Numbered from the stretch's first letter, positions 34,801 to 43,060 are shown. The stretch is DNA of 64,000 bases from Agreia bicolorata (GCF_000938265.1 NZ_JYFC01000005.1:62001-126000), one strand, 5' to 3'. The notes: generated from the sequence alone by a model not told the origin. Numbers and translations: made by a program.

Positions 34801-37800
34801 TTCGTCGCTGCGGTCACCCGTCCGAGCGGGTCATACGAGACCGTGCTCGAACGCCCGAGAGCGTCGATCTGCTCCTGCACCCGACCAGCCGGGTCATAGA
34901 CCAGTTGCGTTGCCGCGCCGGTAGGGTCGACCGATCCAGTCAGTTGCCCGTTCGCGTCATACGTGAGCGTCGTCTCGTTACCGCGCCGGTCAGTGGATGC
35001 GACGAGGTTCGAGTCCACGTCGTAGGTGAACGTCGAGGTTTCGCCCTGCTGGTCGGTGACCTTCGTGATGCGGTCGAGCAGGTCGTACACGTACGAGACA
35101 CTGTTACCGTCAGCATCAGTCGACTTCTCGACGCGTCCGACCTCGTCATACGAGGTCGACGACGTGATGCCCGTCGGACCAGTCACCTTCGTTGCACGAT
35201 TGAGCTCGTCATACACGTACGTGGTCTTGGCGCCTGCCGGGTCGGTCTGGCTGACCAGGTTTCCGGCCTTGTCGTACTCGCGGGTCCACTTGCCGCCCTT
35301 CGGGTCGACCACGGTCACGGGCCGGTACAGGTCATCGAGCACGAACGACGTCACGTTGCCGAGCGGATCAGTGGTCTTCGTCAACTCGTCTTCGGTGTTG
35401 TATTCGTAGTTCGTCGTTCCTCCGTCGGGGGCAGTGACGGCCACGAGGTTGAACGCGTTGTTCCACGAGTACGAGGTCACGGCGCCGGCCGCATCTGTCG
35501 AGCTGGTGAGGTTGTCGTTCGCGTCGTAGGTGTACGACGTGACGCCGCCCATTGCATCCGTCTTCGAGACCAGCCGGTCTCCGGCATCCCACGCCAGCGT
35601 CGTCGTCGCGCCCGTCGGGTCGGTGGTCGATGTCACCCGGTTGGCGCCGTCGTAGACGAACGTGGTGACGTTGCCGTTCGGGTCGGTCAGTGCGGTGACG
35701 TTGCCGCGATTGTCGTAGGCATACGTCGTCGTGGTGCCTGAGGGCGTCGTCGACGAGGTCAGGTTTCCCTGGCCGTCGTAGCTGCGATCGAGTTCGGTGC
35801 CGTCAGCCTGGGTGATGCCGGTGACCAAGCCGAGCGGGTCGACCTGGTAGCTGGTCGTGCGCTCGGCCCCATCCGGCCCGCCCTCATCGGTCTGGGATGC
35901 GAGCTCGCCGGTCGGTGTGTACGTGAACTTCGTCGTTGTGCCGTCCGGCAGAACGGTGGATGCGACGTTGCCGGTCGCGTCGTACGTATAGGCCCATTCA
36001 TGGCCGGCTTCGTCGGTGTAGCTCGTGACCTGGTCGAGGTCGTTATAGACGTAGGCGGTCGAGTTGCCCGCCGCATCCGTCTTTCCCGTGATGCGGTGCT
36101 GCGAATCATAGGAGAAGACCGTTTTGGTGCCCTCGTTGTCGGTGTAGGTCGTCTTGCCCGCGGCGGTGTCGTAACTCAACGAGCGCACGTTTCCGTCGCC
36201 ATCGACCTGCTTGGTCACTCGTCCATCAGCATCGAACTCGTTCGTCAGATAGGTGACTCCGAGTGCATCGGTGGCCGTGACCATACGGTGCGCGTCATCG
36301 TAGGAGTACGCGCGGACCCGACCGTCGGGGTTCGTGATCGACGTGAGATTCGTATTCGCGTCGTAGCCGAGGCTCCAGGTGCGGCCGTCGGGGTGAGTGA
36401 ACGAGGTGAGCCGGCCCACGGCATCCGACCCGACCGTGATCGTCTGGCCCGCGGCATCGGTGATCGACTGCAGCGGAGCGAACTTGTTCACCCGCCAGTC
36501 GGTCGCCCCATACGTGAGAGTTGTCGCGTTGCCCTGTCGGTCGGTGTGCTTCACGAGCTCGCCGACACCATCGACATCGGCTGCATCGAACACCCACGAC
36601 TCACCGTCAGCCGCGGTCAACGTGAGCTGGTTGTTGCCGTCGTTGGTCAGCGTCTGGAACAGGCCGGGTTCGCCGATATAGCCGCCCGACCCGTCGGAGG
36701 CGAAGTCGAATGTGGCTCCGTCGTTGCGCACCACAAGCACCGAGCCGTCTTCGTAGCGTTGCGCCCGGGCGCCGAACGCGAACGACCAGCCCGCACCGAC
36801 CCGCGAGTCTCTGCCGTCGAGCGAGTTGTAGATCAGATTCAGGTCGAGATCGGAGTTGCCCGGACCGGAGAGCTTGAACAGGGGTGCCGCCTCGATGAGG
36901 TTACCGGTCGAGAACGACACCGGCTCCGCACCGTACAGCTGGTAGTTCTGGTATCCGAGGTCACGCCAGTGATCGAGCTGCGCCTGGGTCGGACGCCCCG
37001 GAAGACCGCCAGTGACGGGGTCGATGCAGTTGAAACGATCGGCCAGGTACACGCTGAGCGACGCCGTGACGCCGGCTGAGATGAACGCGAAACCCGCGGG
37101 GTCATCGATGTACGCGCGGTCGTAGTTGCTGTCCATGAACAGCGTCTCGAAGTGCGTGTAGGCACCAGGCACGTTGTTGAACTCGGGAGCGGGCAGGTAG
37201 GGCAGGTTGCCCGCCTTGAACGGGCGCTGCACATAAGCCGGCATCGTCGACAGCACGGAGTCGCCCAACGCCTGATCCTGCGGATTGCCCCGATAGTAGA
37301 CGCGGCCACCAGACTCGGTACCATCGGCATCCCAAGCCTCATCGGTATGGATCGCGTCGAACGCCAGCGTGATCGTGGCATCAGGGTTCGCCGCCGCCGC
37401 GATGTCGGCACGCAACTGCGTCGACACGATCGGCGTGTTCGGATCCTCCCGCGTAATCGTCACATCAGCGCGACAATTCGTCTGCAGCCGATCCCGCACC
37501 TGCTGAGCAAGAGCAATATTCAGCGGCAACTCATGTAACTCAGGGGCAGGCTGCGTCACATAGGCCAGATCGTCGTCGGGATCGAGAACGATCTTCGGTC
37601 CGGGAGGCGCGATGAACGCAACGCCGATCACGACCATCTGCGATAGGTGACCCGACTCACCCCGAACCACGCCGGCGTCCGCGTCGTACACAGAGGGAAG
37701 CGCGACCCAGGGATCACCCGCGTTCTCCCGGGTGTAGATCTGTAGCGACGAAGGATCGAGACCCTTGATCTGTTTGTCCGACACCGCCATCTCCAGCGCG

Positions 37801-38375
37801 ACACCGGGAACAACGTCTGTCGCCACCTGAGTGCCATCAGCCTGATCAGTGATCGTCGCCTCCGCCGGGAAGGCCGTGATGTCGTCACCGGAATCGGTGG
37901 TCGCTGAGATGTCGACCGGGGTACCCACGACCGTTCCGCCGGTCTCCGACTCGACCGACTTCGTCACAACGTCAGGCAGGGGTGTGATGTCGACGTCAAG
38001 TTTCTCGTCGATCTCGTGTCCCGAGAACGTGACCTGCACGTCAGGGTCCTGGGCAGTGACCGTCGATGTCTGGTCGGGGGTGACCGTTCCCTCGCCGGCC
38101 GGGTCCGCGACAGGAGCGGGTTCTGTCGGGGCGAGCTGCGTCTTCGCTGCCGCATCGCGCACCTCGGCGAGGGTCTTCTCCGCCTGGCGCTGCGCGACCA
38201 AAGCGGGCGATGCGATCGACGGGGTCACGCCGACCGTCAGGGTCAGGGCGAGAATCGCGGTCGTCGTCACGACTCCGCGTGCGAGGGTTTTGCCGTGACG
38301 GCGAACCCAGCGGGCCGGTTTGCGCGTCAGTGCGGCGAGCCCGGCCGTGATGGCGGGGCGAGTGCTGCCGCTCAC
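31848..38375 (-). CDS. Secreted Rhs/YD-repeat polymorphic toxin
   Basis: A 2175-residue protein. Residues 1-60 are a Sec-type signal (GVVTTTAILALTLTVGVTP). Residues 258-440 resemble an N-acetylmuramoyl-L-alanine amidase (Amidase_3) fold, but the metal motif DPGHGG reads DPDDDL, so it looks inactive. From about 500 begin the Rhs segments (SDLDLNLIYNSLDGRDSRVG), then dozens of YDxxGxxxxxxDxxG repeats to about 1850. A cysteine insert lies near 1535-1575. The core closes near SYDPTTGSWMSQDSW and YAYVDNGPTGRQDLLGY (about 1890). The variable tail has a hydrophobic helix (about 2040) and a final 90-residue domain (GDGTLMAALKEEFITGEMVG, RFHTDKAQQTINGL), the likely toxin, of unknown activity. It starts within an ATGA overlap with the upstream gene. 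Confidence 0.9.
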   Translation of the reverse strand: MSGSTRPAITAGLAALTRKPARWVRRHGKTLARGVVTTTAILALTLTVGVTPSIASPALVAQRQAEKTLAEVRDAAAKTQLAPTEPAPVADPAGEGTVTPDQTSTVTAQDPDVQVTFSGHEIDEKLDVDITPLPDVVTKSVESETGGTVVGTPVDISATTDSGDDITAFPAEATITDQADGTQVATDVVPGVALEMAVSDKQIKGLDPSSLQIYTRENAGDPWVALPSVYDADAGVVRGESGHLSQMVVIGVAFIAPPGPKIVLDPDDDLAYVTQPAPELHELPLNIALAQQVRDRLQTNCRADVTITREDPNTPIVSTQLRADIAAAANPDATITLAFDAIHTDEAWDADGTESGGRVYYRGNPQDQALGDSVLSTMPAYVQRPFKAGNLPYLPAPEFNNVPGAYTHFETLFMDSNYDRAYIDDPAGFAFISAGVTASLSVYLADRFNCIDPVTGGLPGRPTQAQLDHWRDLGYQNYQLYGAEPVSFSTGNLIEAAPLFKLSGPGNSDLDLNLIYNSLDGRDSRVGAGWSFAFGARAQRYEDGSVLVVRNDGATFDFASDGSGGYIGEPGLFQTLTNDGNNQLTLTAADGESWVFDAADVDGVGELVKHTDRQGNATTLTYGATDWRVNKFAPLQSITDAAGQTITVGSDAVGRLTSFTHPDGRTWSLGYDANTNLTSITNPDGRVRAYSYDDAHRMVTATDALGVTYLTNEFDADGRVTKQVDGDGNVRSLSYDTAAGKTTYTDNEGTKTVFSYDSQHRITGKTDAAGNSTAYVYNDLDQVTSYTDEAGHEWAYTYDATGNVASTVLPDGTTTKFTYTPTGELASQTDEGGPDGAERTTSYQVDPLGLVTGITQADGTELDRSYDGQGNLTSSTTPSGTTTTYAYDNRGNVTALTDPNGNVTTFVYDGANRVTSTTDPTGATTTLAWDAGDRLVSKTDAMGGVTSYTYDANDNLTSSTDAAGAVTSYSWNNAFNLVAVTAPDGGTTNYEYNTEDELTKTTDPLGNVTSFVLDDLYRPVTVVDPKGGKWTREYDKAGNLVSQTDPAGAKTTYVYDELNRATKVTGPTGITSSTSYDEVGRVEKSTDADGNSVSYVYDLLDRITKVTDQQGETSTFTYDVDSNLVASTDRRGNETTLTYDANGQLTGSVDPTGAATQLVYDPAGRVQEQIDALGRSSTVSYDPLGRVTAATNPLGDTTSYGYDAVSRLTSITDANGNTTTTAYNLTGTVASTTNAVGSTTAYGYDLNSQQTSMVDANGNETRYSYDPAGQLAKVIEGFDANVNAAATGTSDVNVTTVYDWTDTGNLASILDPNGHKTLFDYNAAGQVTSETNPLGKSWDYSYDSLGRLASQVDGNRQTTNYSYTSRSDLAQVSYPGSSVSFEYDANQQPIAMTDPLGVTGWKYDANGLMTEQIDANGSRLGYTYDAAQQLTALTMPTGESIGYEYDDAGRPMAQTSPWGNIAYEWDPAGNLTNMLRSTGVATDYAYDAANRVTQIQHIAPASPAADPAPAPTVAPGAVAKKPVSTEVEQCVTAAGYLDNRAIPAAGSVSNECVKTGDYLDRRTVPALPNPVENVDTITFDYTYDPAGNVANATRTLGALDDPALPDTGAAPDAGTAPSVEAPDPTPAFPSVLETPDVDSRDYAYDSLNRLIGSETSKGNTAEYAYDPAGNRVQATTTTDAGTTDVMASFNEANQLTGSTSNGASSSYGYDGNGNRTTQNENGVTTDFSYQTDNRLTGVSREGRSSAYAYDGLGRQLSTTETSGLGSQTTKSVWNGTSIVQQSNPASGTSTLMRDAFGEVALQTADGKDASWALLDGLGTTAAQAVGGSVAQLSTFDDWGNQSFDTIGWNSAVNYTGETTDAGYGVNNYYSRSYDPTTGSWMSQDSWRGLLTEPQSLGRYAYVDNGPTGRQDLLGYCYADNSGAYLYGGPCQVKPTPVKSIPSLRVMEAYASDGGQHTMEWEPEVYSYDPSGNLQSIPARHVQGYDEDHPGYIPADSTCTASGTSGRSWYRACGPNAVTNGSVDCINNEIQAQLCWAVVDVLLLILIHKTSGRPGAISSGIDEMLPPGIIKAPAAGEVAAAVKPSAETPKLVNLIDNIYKGTTNSTRTGDGTLMAALKEEFITGEMVGGRFHTDKAQQTINGLNNFLRQNPNASPYERELANNLINQIVNAMHGVY
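32827..33101 (-). repeat. Rhs core-tip segment duplicated at 28346-28620
   Basis: This part of the Rhs gene (about residues 1758-1849) is the intact partner of the displaced copy 4481 bases away. The two copies align gap-free at about 92%, close enough to act as substrate for homologous recombination that could swap the toxin tip. Confidence 0.8.
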
Positions 38376-39097
38376 AGGGCTGAACCGACCAGCTCGGCCT
38401 CACCCGCGGTCGCACCATCCGCAGCGGCAGCCGCCTTACGGCGACGGATGCGCAGGAGCACACCCAACGTCACCAGAAGACCAGCGATCAGAGCGAGAAT
38501 GCCGGCGATGCCGAATCCAGTCAACGCCAAACCCGACGTGTCTTTCACGCAGGCTTGAAGCTCCGCCGCGTCTGCCACCCCGTTCGAGTCGTAGTCTTCG
38601 AGACCTGTGGCGCACGTGCGGTCACCGCAGATGACGAACTCGATCCAATCGCTGACCTTGTCGCCGTCGGCGTCTTCCTTGCTGTTCGAGCACGTCGCCG
38701 ACCCGCACACCAACTGCTCCGCGTAGTCCGGGATGCCGTCCTCGTCGCTGTCTGCACGAGAATCCGCACACGTGACCGTGCCGCAGGCGAGCACCTCCGT
38801 CCACGACGGAATGCCGTCGCCATCGTGGTCCTCCGTGCCGGTCGCCCCGGTCAAACTACCGGCGACGACCTGCTCGACCACGTCAGGAATGCGATCCCGG
38901 TCGATGTCGCAATTCGCCGAATCCGACTCGACCTCGCAATCCGCACCCAACGCAGAGAGCAACATGGGTGCGACGTTCACCACCGACGAAACGGCAGGAG
39001 CGGCGGATGCCGCCTGAGCCGGAGCAGAAACGAATGCCAACCCGACAAGGGCGACGACAGCGAACATGGCGCGGAGCGCACGAAAGAGCACAGACAT
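38372..39097 (-). CDS. Sortase-anchored surface protein with Ca-binding-type repeats
   Basis: A 241-residue exported protein. After a signal peptide (MFAVVALVGLAFVSAPAQA) come 26-residue tandem units with an Asp-rich loop such as DHDGDGIPS, DSDEDGIPD and DADGDKVSD (thrombospondin type-3/EF-hand-like) plus a Cys pair (CGTVTC, CGSATC, CGDRTC). The C-terminus is a sorting signal: LALTG, a hydrophobic helix, then RIRRRK. LAxTG is the motif of class E sortases, so wall anchoring is expected. GAAGG six bases upstream sets the start. It overlaps the Rhs gene by ATGA and is its first operon partner, perhaps displaying or docking the toxin. Confidence 0.82.
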   Translation of the reverse strand: MSVLFRALRAMFAVVALVGLAFVSAPAQAASAAPAVSSVVNVAPMLLSALGADCEVESDSANCDIDRDRIPDVVEQVVAGSLTGATGTEDHDGDGIPSWTEVLACGTVTCADSRADSDEDGIPDYAEQLVCGSATCSNSKEDADGDKVSDWIEFVICGDRTCATGLEDYDSNGVADAAELQACVKDTSGLALTGFGIAGILALIAGLLVTLGVLLRIRRRKAAAAADGATAGEAELVGSAL

Positions 39098-39300
39098 AGG
39101 AAGCCTTCGAGACCAGGAGAAAGGGTATGAGCGGTTCCCCCCGGATGCTCTCGCCCACCGTAGCGATGAAGTCGACCTGTGCACAACCCGCAAAACCGCT
39201 ACTAAAAACTCGAGAAAGCTTGCACCTCCCAGAATTCGCGGAGATAGCGATCAGATCACCCCAGAACTGGGGGCTTCCTCTGGTCGAGCGCTCCTTCAGC

Positions 39301-39335
39301 GGGCAAGCGCGCGGTCAGCGAGGGCGCGCCTGCCC
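39301..39335 (-). terminator. Hairpin downstream of uraH
   Basis: GGGCAAGCGCGC (39301-39312) pairs with GCGCGCCTGCCC (39324-39335) with one mismatch and an 11-base loop. It lies 28 bases beyond the uraH stop on the minus strand. There is no clear T-run. The remaining bases of the gap 39098-39362 hold the promoter region of the surface-protein/Rhs operon and no gene I can support. Confidence 0.5.
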
Positions 39336-39362
39336 GCAAACGGCGCGCTCAAGGGCACTGAC

Positions 39363-39707
39363 TCAGCTGCCGCGGTACGTCGAATACGCGAACGGGCTCA
39401 GCAGAAGCGGCACGTGATAGTGCGCCTCGCCATCTGCCAACTCGAACACCACCTGCACCTCGGGGTAGAACGCCGCCTGCCCGAGCGACGCGAAGTACGC
39501 GTGCGTATCGAACGTCACGCGGTAGCGGCCGACCGGCACGATTTCGGGGCCGAACTGCGAGACGCGGCCATCGGCATCCGTCACCGCCTCAGCGAGCACG
39601 TGCCACTCGTCACCGGCGAGGTGCGCCAACGTGACCGGAACCCCGGCTGCCGGCTGACCCGTCGCCGCATCGAGAACGTGACTCGTGATGTGGCTGCGTC
39701 CGCTCAT
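39363..39707 (-). CDS. uraH: 5-hydroxyisourate hydrolase (transthyretin-like)
   Basis: A 114-residue protein hydrolysing 5-hydroxyisourate to OHCU, the second step of urate breakdown. The family signatures are all present: ITSHVLDAATGQPAAGVPV at the N-terminus (catalytic His), GRYRVTFDT, FYPEVQVVFEL, HYHVPLLLSPFAYSTY and the C-terminal YRGS. It overlaps uraD by four bases. Urate oxidase, which makes its substrate, is encoded 16 kb away across the accessory island. Confidence 0.95.
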   Translation of the reverse strand: MSGRSHITSHVLDAATGQPAAGVPVTLAHLAGDEWHVLAEAVTDADGRVSQFGPEIVPVGRYRVTFDTHAYFASLGQAAFYPEVQVVFELADGEAHYHVPLLLSPFAYSTYRGS

Positions 39708-40222
39708 TCGGCCACCCCGATGCCGCGCTCGGTGAAGGTCTTCTCGAGCCGTAGCAGGGCGATCTCGCGCAGCTGCTGTTCGACGATCTCGAACTCCTCG
39801 TCGTCGTCGAGGCGGATGCGACGGTTCAGTTCTGCGAGGATCTCCGCTCGGCTGCGCCCGGCGGCACGAATCAGGAACACGCGGTCGAACCGCTTCTCGT
39901 AGATTGCGTTGCCCTCGGCGATGGCGGCCACGGTCTCGGCGTCGTCGTCACCCAGCGACTCCTGCTCCGAGCGCGAGAAGCTCTGAGAGGCTCCCTCTCC
40001 GACCGGCTTGTCGCCGATGCGCGGGTGATCGGCGAGCGCAGCCTCGACCTCGTCGGGAGTCAGTGGGTTCGCGGCCGTTCGACCGGCCTCGAGCAGATCG
40101 TCGACCGAGGCAAACGGAGCCTGCTCAGCGACCTCGTCAATCCAGCGCGGCACAGCCAGGCACGCGCGCAGGTCGACGCGCAGATGATCGACGCGATGCT
40201 GGTCGGCAGAGTGATCGTTCAT
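39704..40222 (-). CDS. uraD: 2-oxo-4-hydroxy-4-carboxy-5-ureidoimidazoline (OHCU) decarboxylase
   Basis: A 172-residue OHCU decarboxylase that yields S-allantoin. The catalytic His and substrate loop lie in ADHPRIGDK (about residue 65), followed by FSRSEQES and the family helix YEKRFDRVFLIRAAGRSRAEIL. ATG 40222 is supported by AAAGG seven bases upstream; an in-frame codon at 40240 is less good. It is the first gene of the uraD-uraH pair, divergent from the MocA-like gene. Confidence 0.95.
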   Translation of the reverse strand: MNDHSADQHRVDHLRVDLRACLAVPRWIDEVAEQAPFASVDDLLEAGRTAANPLTPDEVEAALADHPRIGDKPVGEGASQSFSRSEQESLGDDDAETVAAIAEGNAIYEKRFDRVFLIRAAGRSRAEILAELNRRIRLDDDEEFEIVEQQLREIALLRLEKTFTERGIGVAE

Positions 40223-40317
40223 GACCGGCCTTTCGGGCACTGTGCACCCCCGCCGTGGTGCGCGGGCGACACCTTAATTCTATTCGGCGACTCCCCCGCG
40301 AGCCGTACGATGAGGCC

Positions 40318-40935
40318 ATGTCGAATGCTCCCGCGTCCGTCACCGGAGTGGTTCTCGCTGCCGGCGCAGGCACCCGCTTCGGAACACCGAAAGCACTCGT
40401 CAAATCTGACGATGGCACATCGTGGCTCGCCAATGCCGTTCGCAGCCTGCTCGGGGGCGGATGCTCGCCCGTGCTCGTCGTACTCGGCGCGGCTGCCGAC
40501 GAGGCGAATGCCCTGCTCCGCCGTTCCTTCTCTGACACAGAGAGCGTGCAGGTCGTGCTCGCCGACGACTGGCAGTCGGGCATGGCCGCATCGCTCCGGA
40601 GCGCGTTGACGGCCGCGAGTGCCGTTGCGCCGGAGGCCGACGCGGTCGCCATCGTCACAGTCGACGTTCCGTCGCTCGGCGCGGCCGAGGTTCGGCGACT
40701 GATCGCGCCCGAGCCGGATGCCGTGGGTCGCCACACCCTGCGCCAGGCGTCGTTCTCGGGTCGCCCCGGGCATCCGGTGGTCATCGGCCGCGCCCACTGG
40801 CAGGCGCTGGACGAGAGCCTGACCGGCGACACCGGAGCGCGCCCGTACCTCGTGCAGCACGGGGCGCGCCTGGTCGACTGCTCAGATCTTGGAAATGGCA
40901 CAGACGTCGATTCGCGCAACGACCCCGCCGGCTGA
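40318..40935 (+). CDS. Molybdenum cofactor cytidylyltransferase-like protein (MocA type)
   Basis: A 205-residue nucleotidyltransferase of the MobA/MocA family. It has VVLAAGAGTRFGTPKAL (nucleotide-binding loop, residues 10-26), LADDWQSGMAASLRSAL, VTVDVPSL with the metal Asp, and a C-terminal SGRPGHPVVIGRAHW. MocA makes the cytosine-dinucleotide cofactor used by xanthine dehydrogenase-type enzymes, which fits the Mo hydroxylase and XdhC in the left part of the window. ATG 40318 follows a GAGG at short spacing. Confidence 0.85.
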   Translation: MSNAPASVTGVVLAAGAGTRFGTPKALVKSDDGTSWLANAVRSLLGGGCSPVLVVLGAAADEANALLRRSFSDTESVQVVLADDWQSGMAASLRSALTAASAVAPEADAVAIVTVDVPSLGAAEVRRLIAPEPDAVGRHTLRQASFSGRPGHPVVIGRAHWQALDESLTGDTGARPYLVQHGARLVDCSDLGNGTDVDSRNDPAG

Positions 40936-40966
40936 GGCGCCCGCACCGCACCAGCGTCAGGTCAGA

Positions 40967-41281
40967 TCACGAACGGTATGAGGTGGAGAAGAGGCGGCCA
41001 TCGAAACTGCCGTGACTGTGACTCTTGTCTGCCCTCTGTTGCTGGATCTCCGCTTCGGTGATGCCCTCGTGCCGAGCCAGCGCGAGAGCGACCTCGGCAA
41101 GATCCGCCAGTTCCTCGACCAACGCAGCCCGATCGCCGGCGCGCTCCGCCTCGCACGCCTCCTCGACCAGCTTCTCGCGCAAAGCTGCCGCGTACTCGTC
41201 CGGCGTCAGCTCCCGCACCTCGATGTGATGGCCCAGCTCTCGGACAATCTCGGGAACGCGGTCGCGAATGAGTTTTCCCAT
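40967..41281 (-). CDS. MazG-like nucleotide pyrophosphohydrolase
   Basis: A 104-residue all-alpha NTP pyrophosphohydrolase-like protein, starting GKLIRDRVPEIVRE. The metal motif is EKLVEEACEAE followed by EELADLAEVALAL. Such proteins (phosphoribosyl-ATP pyrophosphohydrolase-like) are thought to clear aberrant nucleotides. The start was placed at ATG 41281 because family homology begins there; its ribosome site is weak. It diverges from the nucleoside hydrolase. Confidence 0.75.
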   Translation of the reverse strand: MGKLIRDRVPEIVRELGHHIEVRELTPDEYAAALREKLVEEACEAERAGDRAALVEELADLAEVALALARHEGITEAEIQQQRADKSHSHGSFDGRLFSTSYRS

Positions 41282-41382
41282 CCCGCCATTCTGCAGGTCG
41301 GACGGCCATCTCGCTGTCGGAGGCGCCCGCCCCGCCGCGCCATAATCGAGTGAAACCCAGATCGACTCCACGGAGGACCGTT

Positions 41383-42339
41383 ATGCCCGTACGCCCCTAC
41401 CTTCTCGACTGCGACACCGGGGTCGACGACGCGCTCGCGCTGTTCCACCTGCTGAGCGATGACGAGGTGAACCTCGTGGGCGTCTCGACCGTGTCGGGCA
41501 ACACCTCCGCTGCGCAGGCGGCAGACAACACGCTGCGTTTGCTCGCCGCGGTGGGGCGAACCGATGTGCCGGTGGCCATCGGCGCCCACCACTTCCGCAT
41601 GGCGGAGTTCGACGGCGGGGTGCCGCACATTCACGGAGACAACGGCATCGGCGGCGTACAGCTGCCCGAGTCGCATGTTGATCCGCTCGCCGAATCCGGC
41701 CCGGAGTTCATCGTGCGCATGGCCCATGAATACCCGGGCGAGCTGCGTCTCATCGCCATCGGACCGCTCACCAATCTGGCCCTCGCGCTCGAGCTCGAGC
41801 CGCGACTCCCCGAACTCGTCGGTGATCTCACGATCATGGGCGGGGCCGCGCTCGTTCCCGGAAACGCCTCGCCCGTTGCCGAGGCGAACATCATCAACGA
41901 CCCGCACGCTGCTCAGATCGTGTTCGACGCGCCCTGGACCATCACCATGGTCGGACTCGACGCCACCATGCAACAGCTCATAGAGGCCGACGACCGTGAA
42001 CGACTGCGCTCCGCTTCCGGAACGATCGCTCCCATGCTCGCCGAGATGCTCGGCGTCTACTTCGACTTCTACGTGTCTGTCTTCGGCAGGCCGTGCTCGT
42101 CGCTGCATGATCCGCTGGCCGTGGCGATCAGCACGGGCGAGGTCGTTCCGACCCTCGCGCCGCTGGTGCGGGTGACGGTGGATGCCACGGATGGGCCCGG
42201 GCGCGGACAGACGATCTGCGACATGCGCGGCGTCTACAACGGCTATCCGCCGCAGAGCGGAGCGCATGTGCGCGTCGTGCTCGAGGTCGACCGCCCGTAC
42301 GCTCCCCTGCTGATGGACCGCCTGCTGAGCTTCGCCTGA
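41383..42339 (+). CDS. Nucleoside hydrolase (inosine-uridine preferring family)
   Basis: A 318-residue ribonucleoside hydrolase that releases a free base from nucleosides. It has the Ca-binding N-terminal motif LLDCDTGVDDALAL (residues 6-19), VSTVSGNTSAAQAADNTL, LIAIGPLTNLALAL, MGGAALVPGNASPVAEANI, and a distal LHDPLAVA with the Asp ligand. The base specificity is not readable. Free purines would feed guanine deaminase and the Mo hydroxylase. GGAGGA five bases upstream fixes the start. Confidence 0.92.
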   Translation: MPVRPYLLDCDTGVDDALALFHLLSDDEVNLVGVSTVSGNTSAAQAADNTLRLLAAVGRTDVPVAIGAHHFRMAEFDGGVPHIHGDNGIGGVQLPESHVDPLAESGPEFIVRMAHEYPGELRLIAIGPLTNLALALELEPRLPELVGDLTIMGGAALVPGNASPVAEANIINDPHAAQIVFDAPWTITMVGLDATMQQLIEADDRERLRSASGTIAPMLAEMLGVYFDFYVSVFGRPCSSLHDPLAVAISTGEVVPTLAPLVRVTVDATDGPGRGQTICDMRGVYNGYPPQSGAHVRVVLEVDRPYAPLLMDRLLSFA

Positions 42340-42379
42340 CAACGGGAATCCGCATCCTGGTCTTCACGTTGGCCCCAGC

Positions 42380-43030
42380 ATGACTATTCCAGGAATCACG
42401 ACCATCGGCCTCATTGGTGCCGGACACATCGGCAGCCAGCTTGCGCGCCTCAGCGTCGCTAGTGGCTACGACGTCGTCATCAGCAACTCCCGCGGCCCGG
42501 AGACCCTCAGCGCCCTCGTCGAGGAGCTCGGACCCAAGGCCCGAGCGGCCACTGCAGAAGAGGCGGCGGCGGCCGGCGACCTTGTCATCGTGACGATCCC
42601 GTTGAAGGCCTACGAGTCGGTTCCCGTGGAGCCGCTCGCCGGCAAGATCGTAATCGACACCAACAACTACTACACGCAGCGCGACGGCAACATCGCCGAG
42701 CTCGACTCCAAGTCGACGACATCGGCAGCACTGCTGCAGAAGCACCTGCCCACCTCGAAAGTCGTCAAGGCGTTCAACCACATCGAGGCGGCGAAGCTCA
42801 CCTCGGAGGCGCAGGCACCCGGCACCGAGAACCGGCGCGCGCTCGTGATCTCGGGCGATAACGGCGATGCGAAGACCATCGTCGCGAGCATCATCGACGG
42901 GTTCGGCTTCGACGTCGTCGACGACGGGTCCCTCGCCAACAGCTGGCGCATCGAGCCGGGCACCCCGGCCTACGGGCCGCGCGGAACGGTCGGGGAGATC
43001 ACCGACATGCTGGCGGCCGCGACCCGCTGA
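42380..43030 (+). CDS. NADPH-dependent F420 reductase-like oxidoreductase
   Basis: A 216-residue Rossmann protein of the F420-dependent NADP oxidoreductase family (IGLIGAGHIGSQLARL at residue 8, SNSRGPETL, VVKAFNHIEA). In this family the domain either exchanges hydride between NADP and F420 or acts as a general NAD(P) reductase; no F420 biosynthesis gene is in the window. No obvious ribosome site precedes the ATG. A strong terminator follows. Confidence 0.78.
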   Translation: MTIPGITTIGLIGAGHIGSQLARLSVASGYDVVISNSRGPETLSALVEELGPKARAATAEEAAAAGDLVIVTIPLKAYESVPVEPLAGKIVIDTNNYYTQRDGNIAELDSKSTTSAALLQKHLPTSKVVKAFNHIEAAKLTSEAQAPGTENRRALVISGDNGDAKTIVASIIDGFGFDVVDDGSLANSWRIEPGTPAYGPRGTVGEITDMLAAATR

Positions 43031-43060
43031 CGCGAACGGACTCCGCCCGGAGCCTCTGAT

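Noticed and set aside
34431-35741. A 436-codon open frame antisense to the Rhs gene, rich in Arg and Val
   Set aside because: It mirrors the codon bias of the YD repeats on the other strand, shows no domain and has no ribosome site.
33100-36900. Regular, similar segments resembling a repeat array
   Set aside because: They are in-frame Rhs/YD protein repeats of variable sequence, not identical direct repeats with spacers, so not a CRISPR.
23488-39362. Attachment-site direct repeats or an integrase bounding the RNA-repair/Rhs region
   Set aside because: None were seen by eye at either border, so an integrative element is not claimed.
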